Below, in pieces: positions 43,791-52,825 of a stretch of 64,000 bases of DNA. This stretch comes from Pseudomonas fluorescens (GTDB taxonomy: Bacteria > Pseudomonadota > Gammaproteobacteria > Pseudomonadales > Pseudomonadaceae). Within the stretch, counting starts at the first letter, position 1. Every line of letters starts with the position of its first letter. The position numbers were made by a program, and so were the translations under genes. Below the pieces are notes generated by a model, which had not been told where the DNA came from, made no database searches, and saw only the letters and a program-made list of their open reading frames with translations. The DNA lies in NCBI RefSeq assembly GCF_001708445.1, contig NZ_CP015637.1, positions 1,551,001 through 1,615,000 of the forward strand, given 5' to 3'.

Positions 43791-45110
43791 TCAGACACTT
43801 GGGGCCATTTCGAGACGGTGGGCGGTGGCGTGGCGGCGCGATAACGCCAATACGCACACCAGCGAGACCGCCGCGATCAGGCTGTAAAACACCGCCATCG
43901 GCCACCATTGGCCCTGGTAGGCATGGGCCAGCCAGGTGCCAATCAATGGCGTCAGACCACCGGCCAGCGCACCGCACACCTGATAGGCCAGGGAAATCGC
44001 GGTATAGCGCACACGGGTTTCAAACAGGCCGCTGACAAAGCCGGCGATGACCGCATAAAACGAGGCCATGCACACCACGGCCAGGGCGATGCCGAGGATG
44101 ATCAACGGCGCCTGGCCGCTGCTCACCAGCACGAACATCGGGTACGGCGAAGCCATCGCCAGTACCGTCATCGCGCAGAGAAACCGCGTGGCGCCGACCT
44201 TCTCCGCCACCCAGGCCGCCAGCGGCTGGACACAGAACTGGATGATGGCAACGAAGAACAAACACTCCAGAATCAACGAGCGCGGTAAGCCCAGTTGCTG
44301 AGTGCTGTAGGCAATCATGAACGTGTTGGTGAAATACACGCCGGCGATGCCCAGGGTGTTGGCGCCAATGCACAGCAACAACGGGCGCCACGCGGTTTTC
44401 AGCACTTCGATCACCGGGGCCTGGTCGGGCTTGATCGCCCGGGCCTTTTGCGCCAGCGCCTGGTCTTCGAGGAACTCAGGGGATTCGTTTACGCCCAGGC
44501 GAATCGCCAGGCCCACGATCAGCAGCAAGGCACTGGCCAGGAACGGCAGGCGCCAGCCCCAACTGAGCAGGTCTTCTTCCGGCAAACGCGTCACCGCGCT
44601 GAACGCCAGCAGCGACAGGATCAACCCTGCCGGGCTGCCCAGTTGGGCAAAGGACGCGAAGAAGTTCCGCCGCCCTTTGGGCGCATGCTCACCGGCCATC
44701 AGCACCGCACCGCCCCACTCGCCACCGACGGCAATACCTTGCACGATGCGCAGCAGGACCAGCATGACCGGCGCCGCGACGCCGATCTGCGCGTAAGTTG
44801 GCAGCAGCCCGATACACACGGTGACCACGCCCATCATGACCAGGGTGATCACCAGGGATTTCTTGCGGCCAATGCGGTCGCCGATATGCCCGAACACGAT
44901 GCCGCCCAACGGCCGCGCGAAAAAGCCCACGGCAAAAGTGCCGAACGCAGCCATGGTGCTGAACAATTTGTCTTCGGAAGGGAAAAACAGCTGACCGAAC
45001 ACCAACGCCGCGGCGGTGGCATAGATGTAGAAGTCGTACCACTCGATCATGGTGCCGATAAAAGCGGCGGCCGCAGCACGGCGAGGCTGGGGCGAAGCGG
45101 AAGGCTTCAT
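43791..45110 (-). CDS. MHS-family transporter (metabolite:H+ symporter)
   Basis: A 439-residue 12-helix transporter. 'GTMIEWYDFYIYATAAALVFGQLFFP' at about 18-43 and 'GHIGDRIGRKKSLVITL' near 75-91 are MHS hallmarks, and 'GEWGGAVLMAGEHAPKGRRNF' near 131-151 is the helix-4/5 loop. The family carries shikimate, proline betaine, dicarboxylates and related compounds. As first gene of the run with M20 and HDAC-fold amidases it probably imports their substrate. The divergent LysR gene starts 158 bp away. Confidence 0.88.
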   Translation of the reverse strand: MKPSASPQPRRAAAAAFIGTMIEWYDFYIYATAAALVFGQLFFPSEDKLFSTMAAFGTFAVGFFARPLGGIVFGHIGDRIGRKKSLVITLVMMGVVTVCIGLLPTYAQIGVAAPVMLVLLRIVQGIAVGGEWGGAVLMAGEHAPKGRRNFFASFAQLGSPAGLILSLLAFSAVTRLPEEDLLSWGWRLPFLASALLLIVGLAIRLGVNESPEFLEDQALAQKARAIKPDQAPVIEVLKTAWRPLLLCIGANTLGIAGVYFTNTFMIAYSTQQLGLPRSLILECLFFVAIIQFCVQPLAAWVAEKVGATRFLCAMTVLAMASPYPMFVLVSSGQAPLIILGIALAVVCMASFYAVIAGFVSGLFETRVRYTAISLAYQVCGALAGGLTPLIGTWLAHAYQGQWWPMAVFYSLIAAVSLVCVLALSRRHATAHRLEMAPSV

Positions 45111-45223
45111 GGGGCGGGCTCCTTTGGTTATTTTTTTGGCAGGAGAAAGGTCGAACGCATGCGCTCTGATGGCGCTTGTCAGGGGTGATTTATCGTCGCG
45201 GGGCTATGATTAGTCAATTTTCT

Positions 45224-45245
45224 ATTTATTATTCCAATTATAAAT
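45224..45245. promoter_or_regulatory. LysR-type operator candidate (ATTTAT-N10-ATAAAT)
   Basis: An inverted repeat of six bases spaced by ten in a very AT-rich stretch within the divergent MHS/LysR gap, 24 bp before the LysR start. It fits a LysR site controlling both directions, though the spacing is one shorter than the classical N11. Confidence 0.45.
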
Positions 45246-45268
45246 CCTGCTTATTATTGAGCCGCGCC

Positions 45269-46243
45269 ATGTCCGAACCCCGTCGCGATATTCACCCCCT
45301 GCTCAACGACCGCCTGGACTGGAACCTGCTGCGCACCTTCCGCGTGATCGGCCAGGAACTGAGCATCAGCCGCGCCGCCGCCCGCCTGCATTTGACCCAA
45401 CCGGCGATCAGCCAGGCCCTCAAGCGCCTGGAAGAACAACTCGACTGCCAACTCATCGCCCGCCGTGGCCCGCGCTTCGTACTGACCGAGGCCGGTGAAC
45501 AGATCTTCGCCATTGCCGGCGAGATGTACGGCCAGGTCTCGCAGATGAGCAACGCCCTGCAGAAACCTGGCGATGAAGTGATCGGCAAGGTGCGTTTGCT
45601 GATGATCAGTCGGATCAACTCGGACCTTTTCGATGAGTTTCTCGCGGACTTTCATCGTGAACATCCACGGGTCGACCTGGAAGTCGAGGTGATGCGCAGC
45701 TCCGACATCGTCGCCGCCCTGCTGGAAAAAACCGCCACCCTGGGCCTGAGCCTCAACCGTCGACCACAGCCACGGCTGGAGCAGCATCTGTTCCTGCGCC
45801 AGCGCTACGCGTTCTTTTGCGGACAGCACCATGCCCTGTTCGGACGCAGCGGATTGGCAGAGGGGGATTTGCAGTCGGAGAACTTCGTGAGTTTCACCAG
45901 TGATCAAATCGGCGGGATGCTATCGCCGCTGACGATCTTTCGTGATCAGCAGGGCTTCAGCGGGCGGATCGTGGCGTCGTCGTCCAGCCTGGAAGAGGTA
46001 CGCCGCCTGGTGATCGCCGGGTTTGGTTTGGGCTGCCTGCCGGTTCACGTGGTGGCGGAAGATGTGAAGAACGGGCTGCTGTGGCGGCTGCCGCCGGATG
46101 AGGGGATTGCCGATGTGGATATCCACTTGCTGTGGCATCGGGAGCAGAAGATGAGTCGAGCGGAAAGGGTGTTCATTGAGTCGCTGTTGGGGCGGTTGGC
46201 GAGTGCAGCAGACGATGCCGGCTCACCGGGTTCAAGCTATTAA
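45269..46243 (+). CDS. LysR-family transcriptional regulator (divergent from the MHS/M20/HDAC run)
   Basis: A 324-residue LysR protein. The N-terminal helix-turn-helix 'LSISRAAARLHLTQPAISQALKRLEEQL' lies near 28-55, then 'RRGPRFVLTEAG'. The effector domain spans about 100-310. The ATG at 45269 is preferred over ATGs upstream because it gives the usual short leader before the helix-turn-helix. It probably activates the amidohydrolase run. Its stop overlaps the convergent anti-sigma gene by 12 bases. Confidence 0.87.
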   Translation: MSEPRRDIHPLLNDRLDWNLLRTFRVIGQELSISRAAARLHLTQPAISQALKRLEEQLDCQLIARRGPRFVLTEAGEQIFAIAGEMYGQVSQMSNALQKPGDEVIGKVRLLMISRINSDLFDEFLADFHREHPRVDLEVEVMRSSDIVAALLEKTATLGLSLNRRPQPRLEQHLFLRQRYAFFCGQHHALFGRSGLAEGDLQSENFVSFTSDQIGGMLSPLTIFRDQQGFSGRIVASSSSLEEVRRLVIAGFGLGCLPVHVVAEDVKNGLLWRLPPDEGIADVDIHLLWHREQKMSRAERVFIESLLGRLASAADDAGSPGSSY

Positions 46244-46999
46244 CGTCCGTTCGACGCGGCTGGCCATGTTCTGCAAATCCTCGAATGTGTTTCTCCCGAT
46301 CAACATGAAGCCGTGGGACAGGCTGGCCCAATACACCACATTCATGCCTCGGCGCTGCTCGGTAGCGACGGGCTGCGCGCCCTTTTGGCTGGCGGTGATA
46401 CACAGTGCCAATGGACCATGGCGCGGATCCAGGTAGGTCAATTGGCCGATCACTACGCCTTCATAGTCGAGGATCTGCGCACGCCGGAACTCGGCGCCGG
46501 GCAGAGTTACCGCCTCTGGAGATAACGGCAGCCCCAATTGTGCCCCCACGCCATTGAGTTGGGCGATGTGAGAGGCGCGATCAGCGCTGAGGTTTTCCAG
46601 GGTCTGCGGTGTGTACAGGGCCATGTATTCGGCAACCGAGGCACGCCAGCCTTGAGCGGATTGCGCGCGAGGCCAACTGATGAACAGGCGGTCGGCAACT
46701 GCGCCTGCCACGGCAAAACCGGCGGCTACGGCCAGGAAGCGACGTCGACTCAGCGCTGGGGCTTGTGCCGCTGGCAAGGCGTTGAGCATTGCCTGCATCC
46801 GCGCGGTAGGTGCTTGACCCAGCACCGAGTCGAAGGCGGCCTTGAAGGGTAAGTCAGCGCACTGCAAAGCCTCCAGGCGTGCGGCCAGCACCGGGTCCGT
46901 GCGGACCTGATCGGCGATGAACGCCCGCTGCTCCACCTCCAGCTCGCCATCCAGATAAGCCACCAACCACTCATCGGACGGTACGTTAGTCTGAGTCAT
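46232..46999 (-). CDS. Anti-sigma factor of the ECF pair
   Basis: A 255-residue protein. A short cytosolic N-terminal domain (about 1-80) binds the sigma factor ('SDEWLVAYLDGELEVEQRAFIADQVRTDP'). A single membrane helix follows Ser-Arg-Arg-Arg-Phe at 84-88 ('LAVAAGFAVAGAVAD'), then a periplasmic domain (about 110-255). It lacks the His-x3-Cys-x2-Cys of zinc anti-sigma factors. It overlaps the sigma gene as ATGA, which confirms the pair. The periplasmic part presumably senses a signal. Confidence 0.8.
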   Translation of the reverse strand: MTQTNVPSDEWLVAYLDGELEVEQRAFIADQVRTDPVLAARLEALQCADLPFKAAFDSVLGQAPTARMQAMLNALPAAQAPALSRRRFLAVAAGFAVAGAVADRLFISWPRAQSAQGWRASVAEYMALYTPQTLENLSADRASHIAQLNGVGAQLGLPLSPEAVTLPGAEFRRAQILDYEGVVIGQLTYLDPRHGPLALCITASQKGAQPVATEQRRGMNVVYWASLSHGFMLIGRNTFEDLQNMASRVERTLIA

Positions 47000-47544
47000 C
47001 GCCGTTCTCCGCTGGATTTATCCTGCTGGGCCGTAGAGGGTGTGGTCTGCACCAGTTTCAAGCGGGCGGCGGCCAACCGGCTCATCACAGTCCCGACGGG
47101 AATATGCAGCACCTCGGCAATTTCCTTGTAGGAAAGCCCTTCGACGTACGCCAGAAACACTGTTTCCCGCTGTGCTTCAGGCAACCCGTTAACGAGCTTG
47201 ATCACTTGCGCGGCCAATACCTGATCCTGAGCCTGGCTCTCGCCATCGAAGGACAACGCCTGTTCCCCCTCGACAAACCCCTGCCCCTGGCGTACCCGTT
47301 GCGAACGCACCTCGTTGAGCCAGATGGAATGCATGATCGACAGCAGCCAGCGGTCCAGGCGCGTGCCGGCCGCGAACTGCCCGGCACGCTCCAATGCTCG
47401 CACACAGGTCGCCTGCACCAAGTCTTCGGCCAGATGCTTTTGCCGCGACAACACCAACCCATATCGCCATAAACGCGGCAACAACAGGCCCAGCTCGCGA
47501 CGAAACTCAGCCTCTCTGGTGATGGCTGCCCCCTGTCGGTTCAC
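46996..47544 (-). CDS. ECF RNA polymerase sigma factor
   Basis: A 182-residue sigma-70 family protein. Region 2 spans about 15-85 ('HLAEDLVQATCVRALERAGQFAAGTRLDRWLLSIMHSIWLNEVR'), and region 4 about 125-170 ('LPEAQRETVFLAYVEGLSYKEIAEVLHIPVGTVMSRLAAAR'). The start is GTG at 47544, nine bases after the TPR gene, with no better start. It is transcribed with the TPR and cytochrome b561 genes and overlaps its anti-sigma. Target promoters cannot be identified here. Confidence 0.9.
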   Translation of the reverse strand: MNRQGAAITREAEFRRELGLLLPRLWRYGLVLSRQKHLAEDLVQATCVRALERAGQFAAGTRLDRWLLSIMHSIWLNEVRSQRVRQGQGFVEGEQALSFDGESQAQDQVLAAQVIKLVNGLPEAQRETVFLAYVEGLSYKEIAEVLHIPVGTVMSRLAAARLKLVQTTPSTAQQDKSSGERR

Positions 47545-47553
47545 TCATCGGTT

Positions 47554-48105
47554 TCAAGCCTGTGGCGCGGCGGCGATAGCTTCGGCGAGGTCTTGGTACT
47601 CTTCGCAGGTGGTGCTGCACAAGGCTTTGATTTTCACCAGTTGCTCTTGCGCCAGGTCGACGCGCCCTTTGATCACATAGGCCTCGCCCAGGTACTCGCG
47701 AACCTGCGCGTAGTTGGGGTCGAGCGCGACGGACTTCAGGTAATAACCGATGCCTTCATCGGTGCGCCCCAGTTTGCGCGTGGCATAGCCGCGATAGTTG
47801 AGAGCCTTGGCGGTGTTCGGGTTTTGCAGGGTATCGAGCAATGCCAGGGCTTCGTCGTAGCGCCCATCTTTGGCCAGGCGGTAGGCGTAATCGGTACGGT
47901 CGGCGTCCGAAGTGGCTTTGCTGGTTTGCAGCACGCATTTTCCGCTCTTGGTATCCCAGACCTGGCCTTTCGGGCAGTTAGGCTTGGGCGGGGCCGATTC
48001 GTCACCGGAGGCGTGAGCTGGGCCTGCGAGTAAAGCGGCGGCCAGGCAAGCACTGAAGAACAGCGCGGTGCGGTAAGTGACGGGGTGTTCGTGGCGGTTT
48101 TTCAT
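47554..48105 (-). CDS. Secreted tetratricopeptide-repeat protein
   Basis: A 183-residue protein with a signal peptide (hydrophobic 13-27, 'AHA' cleavage near 32). The mature chain has a small Cys pair (NCPKGQVWDTKSGKC, 44-58) and two TPR units ('YRLAKDGRYDEALALLDTLQNPNTAKALNYRGYATRKLG' and 'YLKSVALDPNYAQVREYLGEAYVIKG'), ending with CSTTC. The ATG at 48105 is chosen over 48114 because the GGAG site is correctly spaced for it. It is in one run with cytochrome b561 (43 bp) and the sigma factor (9 bp); it may be a periplasmic partner. Confidence 0.8.
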   Translation of the reverse strand: MKNRHEHPVTYRTALFFSACLAAALLAGPAHASGDESAPPKPNCPKGQVWDTKSGKCVLQTSKATSDADRTDYAYRLAKDGRYDEALALLDTLQNPNTAKALNYRGYATRKLGRTDEGIGYYLKSVALDPNYAQVREYLGEAYVIKGRVDLAQEQLVKIKALCSTTCEEYQDLAEAIAAAPQA

Positions 48106-48148
48106 GGTTGTCATGCTCCGTAACGATGGGGAGGTGCAACAGCGAACA

Positions 48149-48706
48149 TCACTTTTGAAGCGCATTACCTGACCCGGGCAACATACGGCGCAGCGTGTTG
48201 TCGCCGACGACAACGTGATGCCAGAGCGCAGCCGCGGCATGCAGGCCCGCCAGCAGGATGATCGCCCATGCCACATTGTCATGCAGACCACCCAGGGCGC
48301 CCCTCCATTCGTGATCAATCACAACGGGAGCAGGAATGGGGAACAGCCCGAAGAAATTGAACGGCTCGCCTTGAGCCCAGCGAAACATAAAGCCCAGGAC
48401 GATCTGCGCCAACAGCAACAGGTACAGGCAACCATGCGCCATTTTCGCCAGCAGGTTAAGCGCCCGGGGACTGTCGGACTTCGGATGATGACCCGCAATC
48501 AATCGCCAGGCGATCCGCACGACAATCAACAGCGCCATCGCAATGCCGAGCGAGATATGCAGCGATTGCAGGCCCTTGCGCAGCGGCGTGCCCTTCTCCA
48601 GGTTTTCCCAGAGATGGGCACTGGCAAACATGAAGATCACCACGGCAGCGGTGAGCCAGTGGAAGATGCGGGTCCAACGGTCGTAGCGGTCGGTCGGTAT
48701 GTTCAT
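48149..48706 (-). CDS. Cytochrome b561-family membrane protein
   Basis: A 185-residue four-helix di-heme protein of the CybB/b561 type. Axial His candidates lie in 'RIFHWLTAA' (near 16), 'LQSLHISLG' (near 49), 'GGLHDNVAW' and 'AGLHAAAALWHHVV'. It shuttles electrons between quinone and periplasm or a substrate in the inner membrane. GGGA precedes the ATG at 48706, and another in-frame ATG lies two codons earlier. It begins the b561-TPR-ECF-anti-sigma run and probably has the regulated promoter upstream. Confidence 0.87.
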   Translation of the reverse strand: MNIPTDRYDRWTRIFHWLTAAVVIFMFASAHLWENLEKGTPLRKGLQSLHISLGIAMALLIVVRIAWRLIAGHHPKSDSPRALNLLAKMAHGCLYLLLLAQIVLGFMFRWAQGEPFNFFGLFPIPAPVVIDHEWRGALGGLHDNVAWAIILLAGLHAAAALWHHVVVGDNTLRRMLPGSGNALQK

Positions 48707-48816
48707 GGGCATTCCCTGATGGTGTGAGTAGTGAACACCGCAGCGGGGAAAGTTATTCGGTGAGGCGCAAAAAAAATAGATGTGCTTCAGCCGTTGCCAA
48801 GCGAATACCCGGAAAC

Positions 48817-48854
48817 GAAAAAGCCCCGTAGCTTATTCAGCTACGGGGCTTTTT
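48817..48854 (-). terminator. Bidirectional rho-independent terminator after tRNA-Ser
   Basis: A perfect 12-bp stem ('agccccgtagct' and its complement) with a five-base loop, T run on both strands. It sits just beyond the 3' end of tRNA-Ser on the minus strand. Confidence 0.9.
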
Positions 48855-48862
48855 CTATGTAA

Positions 48863-48952
48863 TGGCGGAGAGATAGGGATTCGAACCCTAGGTACCGGTG
48901 AAGGTACAACGGATTTCGAATCCGTCCCATTCGGCCACTCTGGCATCTCTCC
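48863..48952 (-). tRNA. tRNA-Ser(CGA)
   Basis: The 90-base minus-strand sequence starts GGAGAGATG and ends with an encoded CCA. It folds as a class-II tRNA with a long variable arm. The anticodon loop TTCGAAA lies on an ACGGA/TCCGT stem, giving anticodon CGA (codon UCG). The GGTTCGAATCC T arm is intact. Confidence 0.97.
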
Positions 48953-49036
48953 AACGGCGCGCATCATAACAGCCTGTTTCGTGGAAGCAAAGCTCGAATA
49001 GAGATTTTTTTCCGTGCTATCAGATGCTTGCGTCGA

Positions 49037-49750
49037 TTACAGCGGTACGCCGAGACGATGGGCGACTTCTTCGTAGGCTTCGATCACATCACCGAGGCCC
49101 TGGCGGAAGCGGTCTTTGTCCATCTTCTTCTTGGTGTCCTTGTCCCACAGGCGGCAGCCGTCCGGGCTGAATTCGTCGCCCAGGACGATAGAGCCGTCGT
49201 GGAACACACCGAATTCCAGCTTGAAGTCCACCAGCAACAGGCCCGCGTCGTCGAACAGCTTGCTCAGCACGTCGTTGACCTTGAGGGACAACTCCTTCAT
49301 GCGCGCCAGTTGCTCAGCGGTGCCCCAACCGAACGCCACGACGTGGGATTCGTTGATGAACGGGTCGCCCTTGGCGTCGTCCTTCAGGAACAGCTCGAAC
49401 GTGTAAGGGTTGAGCTTGAGGCCCTCTTCCACGCCCAGGCGCTTGACCAGGCTGCCGGCGGCGTAGTTACGCACGACGCATTCCACCGGGATCATGTCCA
49501 GCTTCTTGACCAGGCACTCGTTGTCGCTCAGCAGTTTGTCGAATTGGGTCGGGATGCCGGCCGCTTCGAGTTTCTGCATGATGAAGGCGTTGAACTTGTT
49601 GTTCACCATGCCCTTGCGATCCAGTTGCTCGATGCGCTTGCCGTCGAACGCCGAGGTGTCGTTGCGAAACAGCAGGATCAGGCGGTTGGCGTCGTCGGTC
49701 TTGTACACCGACTTGGCTTTGCCGCGGTAGAGTTCTTCACGTTTTTCCAT
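49037..49750 (-). CDS. purC: SAICAR synthase (phosphoribosylaminoimidazole-succinocarboxamide synthase)
   Basis: A 237-residue enzyme of purine biosynthesis that joins CAIR to aspartate using ATP. The ATP-binding start '[31 protein letters not shown]' and the signature 'LIDFKLEFG'-like '[11 protein letters not shown]' near 174-184 are present, as is 'SPDGCRLW'. It ends the dapA-bamC-MBL-purC run and is 27 bp after the MBL gene. Confidence 0.96.
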   Translation of the reverse strand: MEKREELYRGKAKSVYKTDDANRLILLFRNDTSAFDGKRIEQLDRKGMVNNKFNAFIMQKLEAAGIPTQFDKLLSDNECLVKKLDMIPVECVVRNYAAGSLVKRLGVEEGLKLNPYTFELFLKDDAKGDPFINESHVVAFGWGTAEQLARMKELSLKVNDVLSKLFDDAGLLLVDFKLEFGVFHDGSIVLGDEFSPDGCRLWDKDTKKKMDKDRFRQGLGDVIEAYEEVAHRLGVPL

Positions 49751-49777
49751 GATGGGCTCCGCTTTGAGTGAGGTGGG

Positions 49778-50536
49778 CTAGGCGATGTGTCGCCAGTCGA
49801 GCCCTGAATCTTGATCGGCCAGTTGCAGCCAGTCCGGGTCGCACCCAAGGGTGTCGACAAAACATTGCCGGGCAAGCGTCGGCAGGTTGTTCTTGCTGCT
49901 CAAGTGGGCCAGGACCAGGTGTTGCAGGTCTTGCCAGCCCAACTCGTACACCAGGTACGCCGCCTGGTGGTTGTTCAAATGTCCCAGTTCGCCACCCACC
50001 CGCTGCTTGAGAAAGTACGGATAGTGACCGCGAGCCAGCAGGTCTCGGCAGTGGTTGGACTCGATCATCAAGGCATCGAGGTTCCGGTAACCGTCCAGCA
50101 CCTTGGCACAGTAGGAGCCCAGGTCGGTGAGCACGCCGAAGCGCCGCTCCCCATCACTGAATACATACTGCGTAGGTTCCTGGGCGTCGTGCGCCACGGC
50201 AATCACATTGATGCTCAACGCGCCAATCTGCAGTTGCTCGCCACCCGCCAGGAAACCTGCGGGTTCAACGGGTTTGCGCATCCCGCGCAACGTACCGCGA
50301 CTGAGGTACACCGGAAGATTGTAGCGCCGAGACAGCAAACCCACGCCATGCACGTGGTCGGCATGTTCGTGGGTCACCAGGATCGCGCTCAGCTGCGAGG
50401 GGTGAACCCCAAGGCGCAGCAGGCGCCGCTCGGTTTCCCGCAAGGAGAAACCACAATCAACCAGCACGTACGTGTCGTCGTGGGCGACCAGCGTACCGTT
50501 CCCTTGGCTACCGCTGCCGAGAACGGCAAAACGCAC
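49778..50536 (-). CDS. MBL-fold metallo-hydrolase (YycJ/WalJ-like)
   Basis: A 252-residue metallo-beta-lactamase-fold hydrolase with an intact motif HEHADH near 56-61 and Gly-Ser-Gly-Ser near 7-10. It resembles YycJ-type phosphodiesterases or nucleases. In pseudomonads it sits in the dapA-bamC-purC operon, and the same placement holds here: GTG start at 50536, four bases after the bamC stop. The physiological substrate is unknown. Confidence 0.88.
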   Translation of the reverse strand: MRFAVLGSGSQGNGTLVAHDDTYVLVDCGFSLRETERRLLRLGVHPSQLSAILVTHEHADHVHGVGLLSRRYNLPVYLSRGTLRGMRKPVEPAGFLAGGEQLQIGALSINVIAVAHDAQEPTQYVFSDGERRFGVLTDLGSYCAKVLDGYRNLDALMIESNHCRDLLARGHYPYFLKQRVGGELGHLNNHQAAYLVYELGWQDLQHLVLAHLSSKNNLPTLARQCFVDTLGCDPDWLQLADQDSGLDWRHIA

Positions 50537-50540
50537 CGGA

Positions 50541-51656
50541 TCAGCCCAGGTTGTCTTGAATCACGCCCAACACTTTGCGCGCTGTTTCAGCGGGCGCAAC
50601 GGTGTTGATGTTTTTCTCGACGGTGACTTGTACGGTTTCGCCAACCTTGCTCAGGCGAACCTGATAACGCTCGGCGCGGGTTTCGATCTCTTCCTTGGTC
50701 GGCTTGCTGCCGAACAACTTGCCGAAGAAACCAGGCTCGTCGTCTTTCTTCTCGGCTTTTTCAGCCACGTTGATGTAGTACAGGCCGAGGCTGCGGTTGA
50801 TGTCTTCAACGCGCCAAGGGCCTTGTTCCAAAGCACGACCCACACTGGCCCAGGCACGGTCCAGGTCTTCACCCAGGTTCAGCACCACGTTGCCGCTGCC
50901 GTCCTCGGTGAGACTGACGCGGCTAGGGGTGTCGTAATCACGCGCCGCGAGCAGAGAAACGGAACCGCCCTTCTCGGAAATACGGCTCATGCTGGCCAGC
51001 ATCTCGTCGACCAAGGCGGCATCGACGCCGGTGTTGACCGAGCGGTTGGTGAACTCGACGTTGGACGTGCTGCCGGCAGGACGCTCGGCGCTGACCACAT
51101 AGACTTCACTGGTATTGCGCTGTACGCCAGGCTCGATGCGCACACGCACACGGGCTTCGCTGTCAGCCGCGACGCCACCGGCCTGCAGGCGCTTGGCCAT
51201 GTTGGCGGACAGCTCGCTGCCTTGCTGCCATGCGGTGGTGAACTCACCGGTCTGCGGGCGCTGCTCGTCGATGCGGAAACCGTTGTCCTGGAAGAACTGC
51301 ACGGCCACCGGCCAGACTTCGGCAGGTGGGCGCTGCGCCACGATCCAACGCGAGTCACCGCTCTTCTGCAAGCTGTAGTCGCTGGCATCCGCCACGGCCG
51401 AGATCGGCTGTGGACGTGGCACTACGTACTCACCCTTAGTGGTGTCGTCGGCCACGTTACGCGGGATCGGCAGCAACGGGTCAAGGCGCTTGGCAACATT
51501 GACGTCCGGTGGCAATTGCATCGGTTTGGTTGCTTGTGCTTCCAGGTAATCGCTGCCGCGGTCACGGAAGTAGCCTTCCGGGCCCCAGATCCAACCGCAG
51601 CCACTGGTGCTGGAGATAATCAAGGCAAGTGCGGAAAGTCCGGCCAATCGCTTCAT
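50541..51656 (-). CDS. bamC: Outer membrane protein assembly factor BamC
   Basis: A 371-residue lipoprotein, with lipobox Ser-Thr-Ser-Gly-Cys at Cys20. A long N-terminal extended segment binds BamD, and two helix-grip domains (about 95-210 and 240-365) follow, the usual BamC architecture. It acts in the BamABCDE complex that folds outer membrane proteins. The ATG at 51656 starts the lipoprotein signal; the longer frame upstream is not coding. It lies 17 bp after dapA in the same direction. Confidence 0.93.
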   Translation of the reverse strand: MKRLAGLSALALIISSTSGCGWIWGPEGYFRDRGSDYLEAQATKPMQLPPDVNVAKRLDPLLPIPRNVADDTTKGEYVVPRPQPISAVADASDYSLQKSGDSRWIVAQRPPAEVWPVAVQFFQDNGFRIDEQRPQTGEFTTAWQQGSELSANMAKRLQAGGVAADSEARVRVRIEPGVQRNTSEVYVVSAERPAGSTSNVEFTNRSVNTGVDAALVDEMLASMSRISEKGGSVSLLAARDYDTPSRVSLTEDGSGNVVLNLGEDLDRAWASVGRALEQGPWRVEDINRSLGLYYINVAEKAEKKDDEPGFFGKLFGSKPTKEEIETRAERYQVRLSKVGETVQVTVEKNINTVAPAETARKVLGVIQDNLG

Positions 51657-51673
51657 GCGTAGTGCTTCCTCAA

Positions 51674-52552
51674 TTAAACCAGGACGCCGGACTGGCGCAG
51701 GGCCTGTCGCAGCGGTTCGTGAAAGGCTTCGCTCAGACGGGTGAGCGGCAGACGGATACCGTCCGGCATCATGCCCATCTCGAACAGCGCCCATTTCACG
51801 GGAATAGGGTTGGATTCGATAAACAGTGTCTTGTTGAGTGGCATCAGCTTCTCGTGGATCGCACGGGCAGTCACGGCATCGCCAGCAAGGGCGGCTGCGC
51901 ACATGTCGCTCATGGCGCGGGGGGCCACGTTGGCGGTCACGGAAATGTTGCCCTTGCCGCCCAGCAGGATCAGCTCGACTGCAGTGGCGTCGTCACCGGA
52001 ATACACCAGGAAGTCGCTGCGCACGCCGGCCAGGATGTCCTTGGCACGTTGCAGGTCGCCGGTGGCTTCCTTGATGCCGATGATGTTCGGCACGGTGGAC
52101 AGGCGGATCACGGTCTCAGCCTTCATGTCGCACGCGGTGCGGCCCGGTACGTTGTAGAGGATCTGCGGAATATCGACGGCTTCGGCAATGGTGCGGAAGT
52201 GCTGGTACAGGCCTTCCTGGGTCGGCCTGTTGTAGTACGGGGTCACCAGCAGGCAGGCATCTGCGCCGGCTTTCTTGGCGTTCCTGGTCAGCTCGATGGC
52301 TTCACGCGTCGAGTTGGCGCCCGTACCGGCGATCACGGCGATACGGCCCGCGACACGCTTGACCACGAATTCGATCACCTGGATGTGTTCTTCCACATCG
52401 AGGGTGGCCGATTCACCCGTGGTGCCGACCGCCACGATGGCGTTGGTGCCTTCTTGCAGGTGGAAGTCCACCAGTTTGCCAAGGCTGTCCCAGTCGAGAT
52501 GACCTTGTGCATCCATGGGTGTGACCAGTGCCACCATACTGCCCGCAATCAT
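51674..52552 (-). CDS. dapA: 4-hydroxy-tetrahydrodipicolinate synthase
   Basis: A 292-residue TIM-barrel enzyme of lysine and diaminopimelate synthesis, condensing pyruvate with aspartate semialdehyde. 'GTTGES' is near 43-48, the catalytic Tyr in 'ILYNVPGRT' near 131-139, and the Schiff-base Lys in 'GIKEATGD' near 159-166. First gene of the dapA-bamC-MBL-purC operon, divergent from gcvR by 273 bp. Confidence 0.97.
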   Translation of the reverse strand: MIAGSMVALVTPMDAQGHLDWDSLGKLVDFHLQEGTNAIVAVGTTGESATLDVEEHIQVIEFVVKRVAGRIAVIAGTGANSTREAIELTRNAKKAGADACLLVTPYYNRPTQEGLYQHFRTIAEAVDIPQILYNVPGRTACDMKAETVIRLSTVPNIIGIKEATGDLQRAKDILAGVRSDFLVYSGDDATAVELILLGGKGNISVTANVAPRAMSDMCAAALAGDAVTARAIHEKLMPLNKTLFIESNPIPVKWALFEMGMMPDGIRLPLTRLSEAFHEPLRQALRQSGVLV

Positions 52553-52825
52553 GCAACCGCTCCTGCCGGAAAAAGAGAGCCGTAATGGTACTGGCGCCAA
52601 GATGCTTGTACAAGCGAAGTACCGCCTGAGGATGCGTTCTGGATCAACTAAACGACGGGCAATGCCATCATTGCGCGAAAGTGGAGGTCGCGGTGGGGTA
52701 AAAACCCGCCGATCACGCAATGAAAACGCCACCTCCTATCCCTTGGCGACGCTTTTCGCTACCCTTCATGCTTTGATCGATACAGCCCTCACCGTATCGA
52801 CCGCTCATCGTTTTAGGAAGGCTGC

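Noticed and set aside
48863..48952. tRNA-Ser considered as an integration site for a mobile island
   Set aside because: No integrase, direct repeat of the tRNA 3' end or foreign-looking composition lies on either side.
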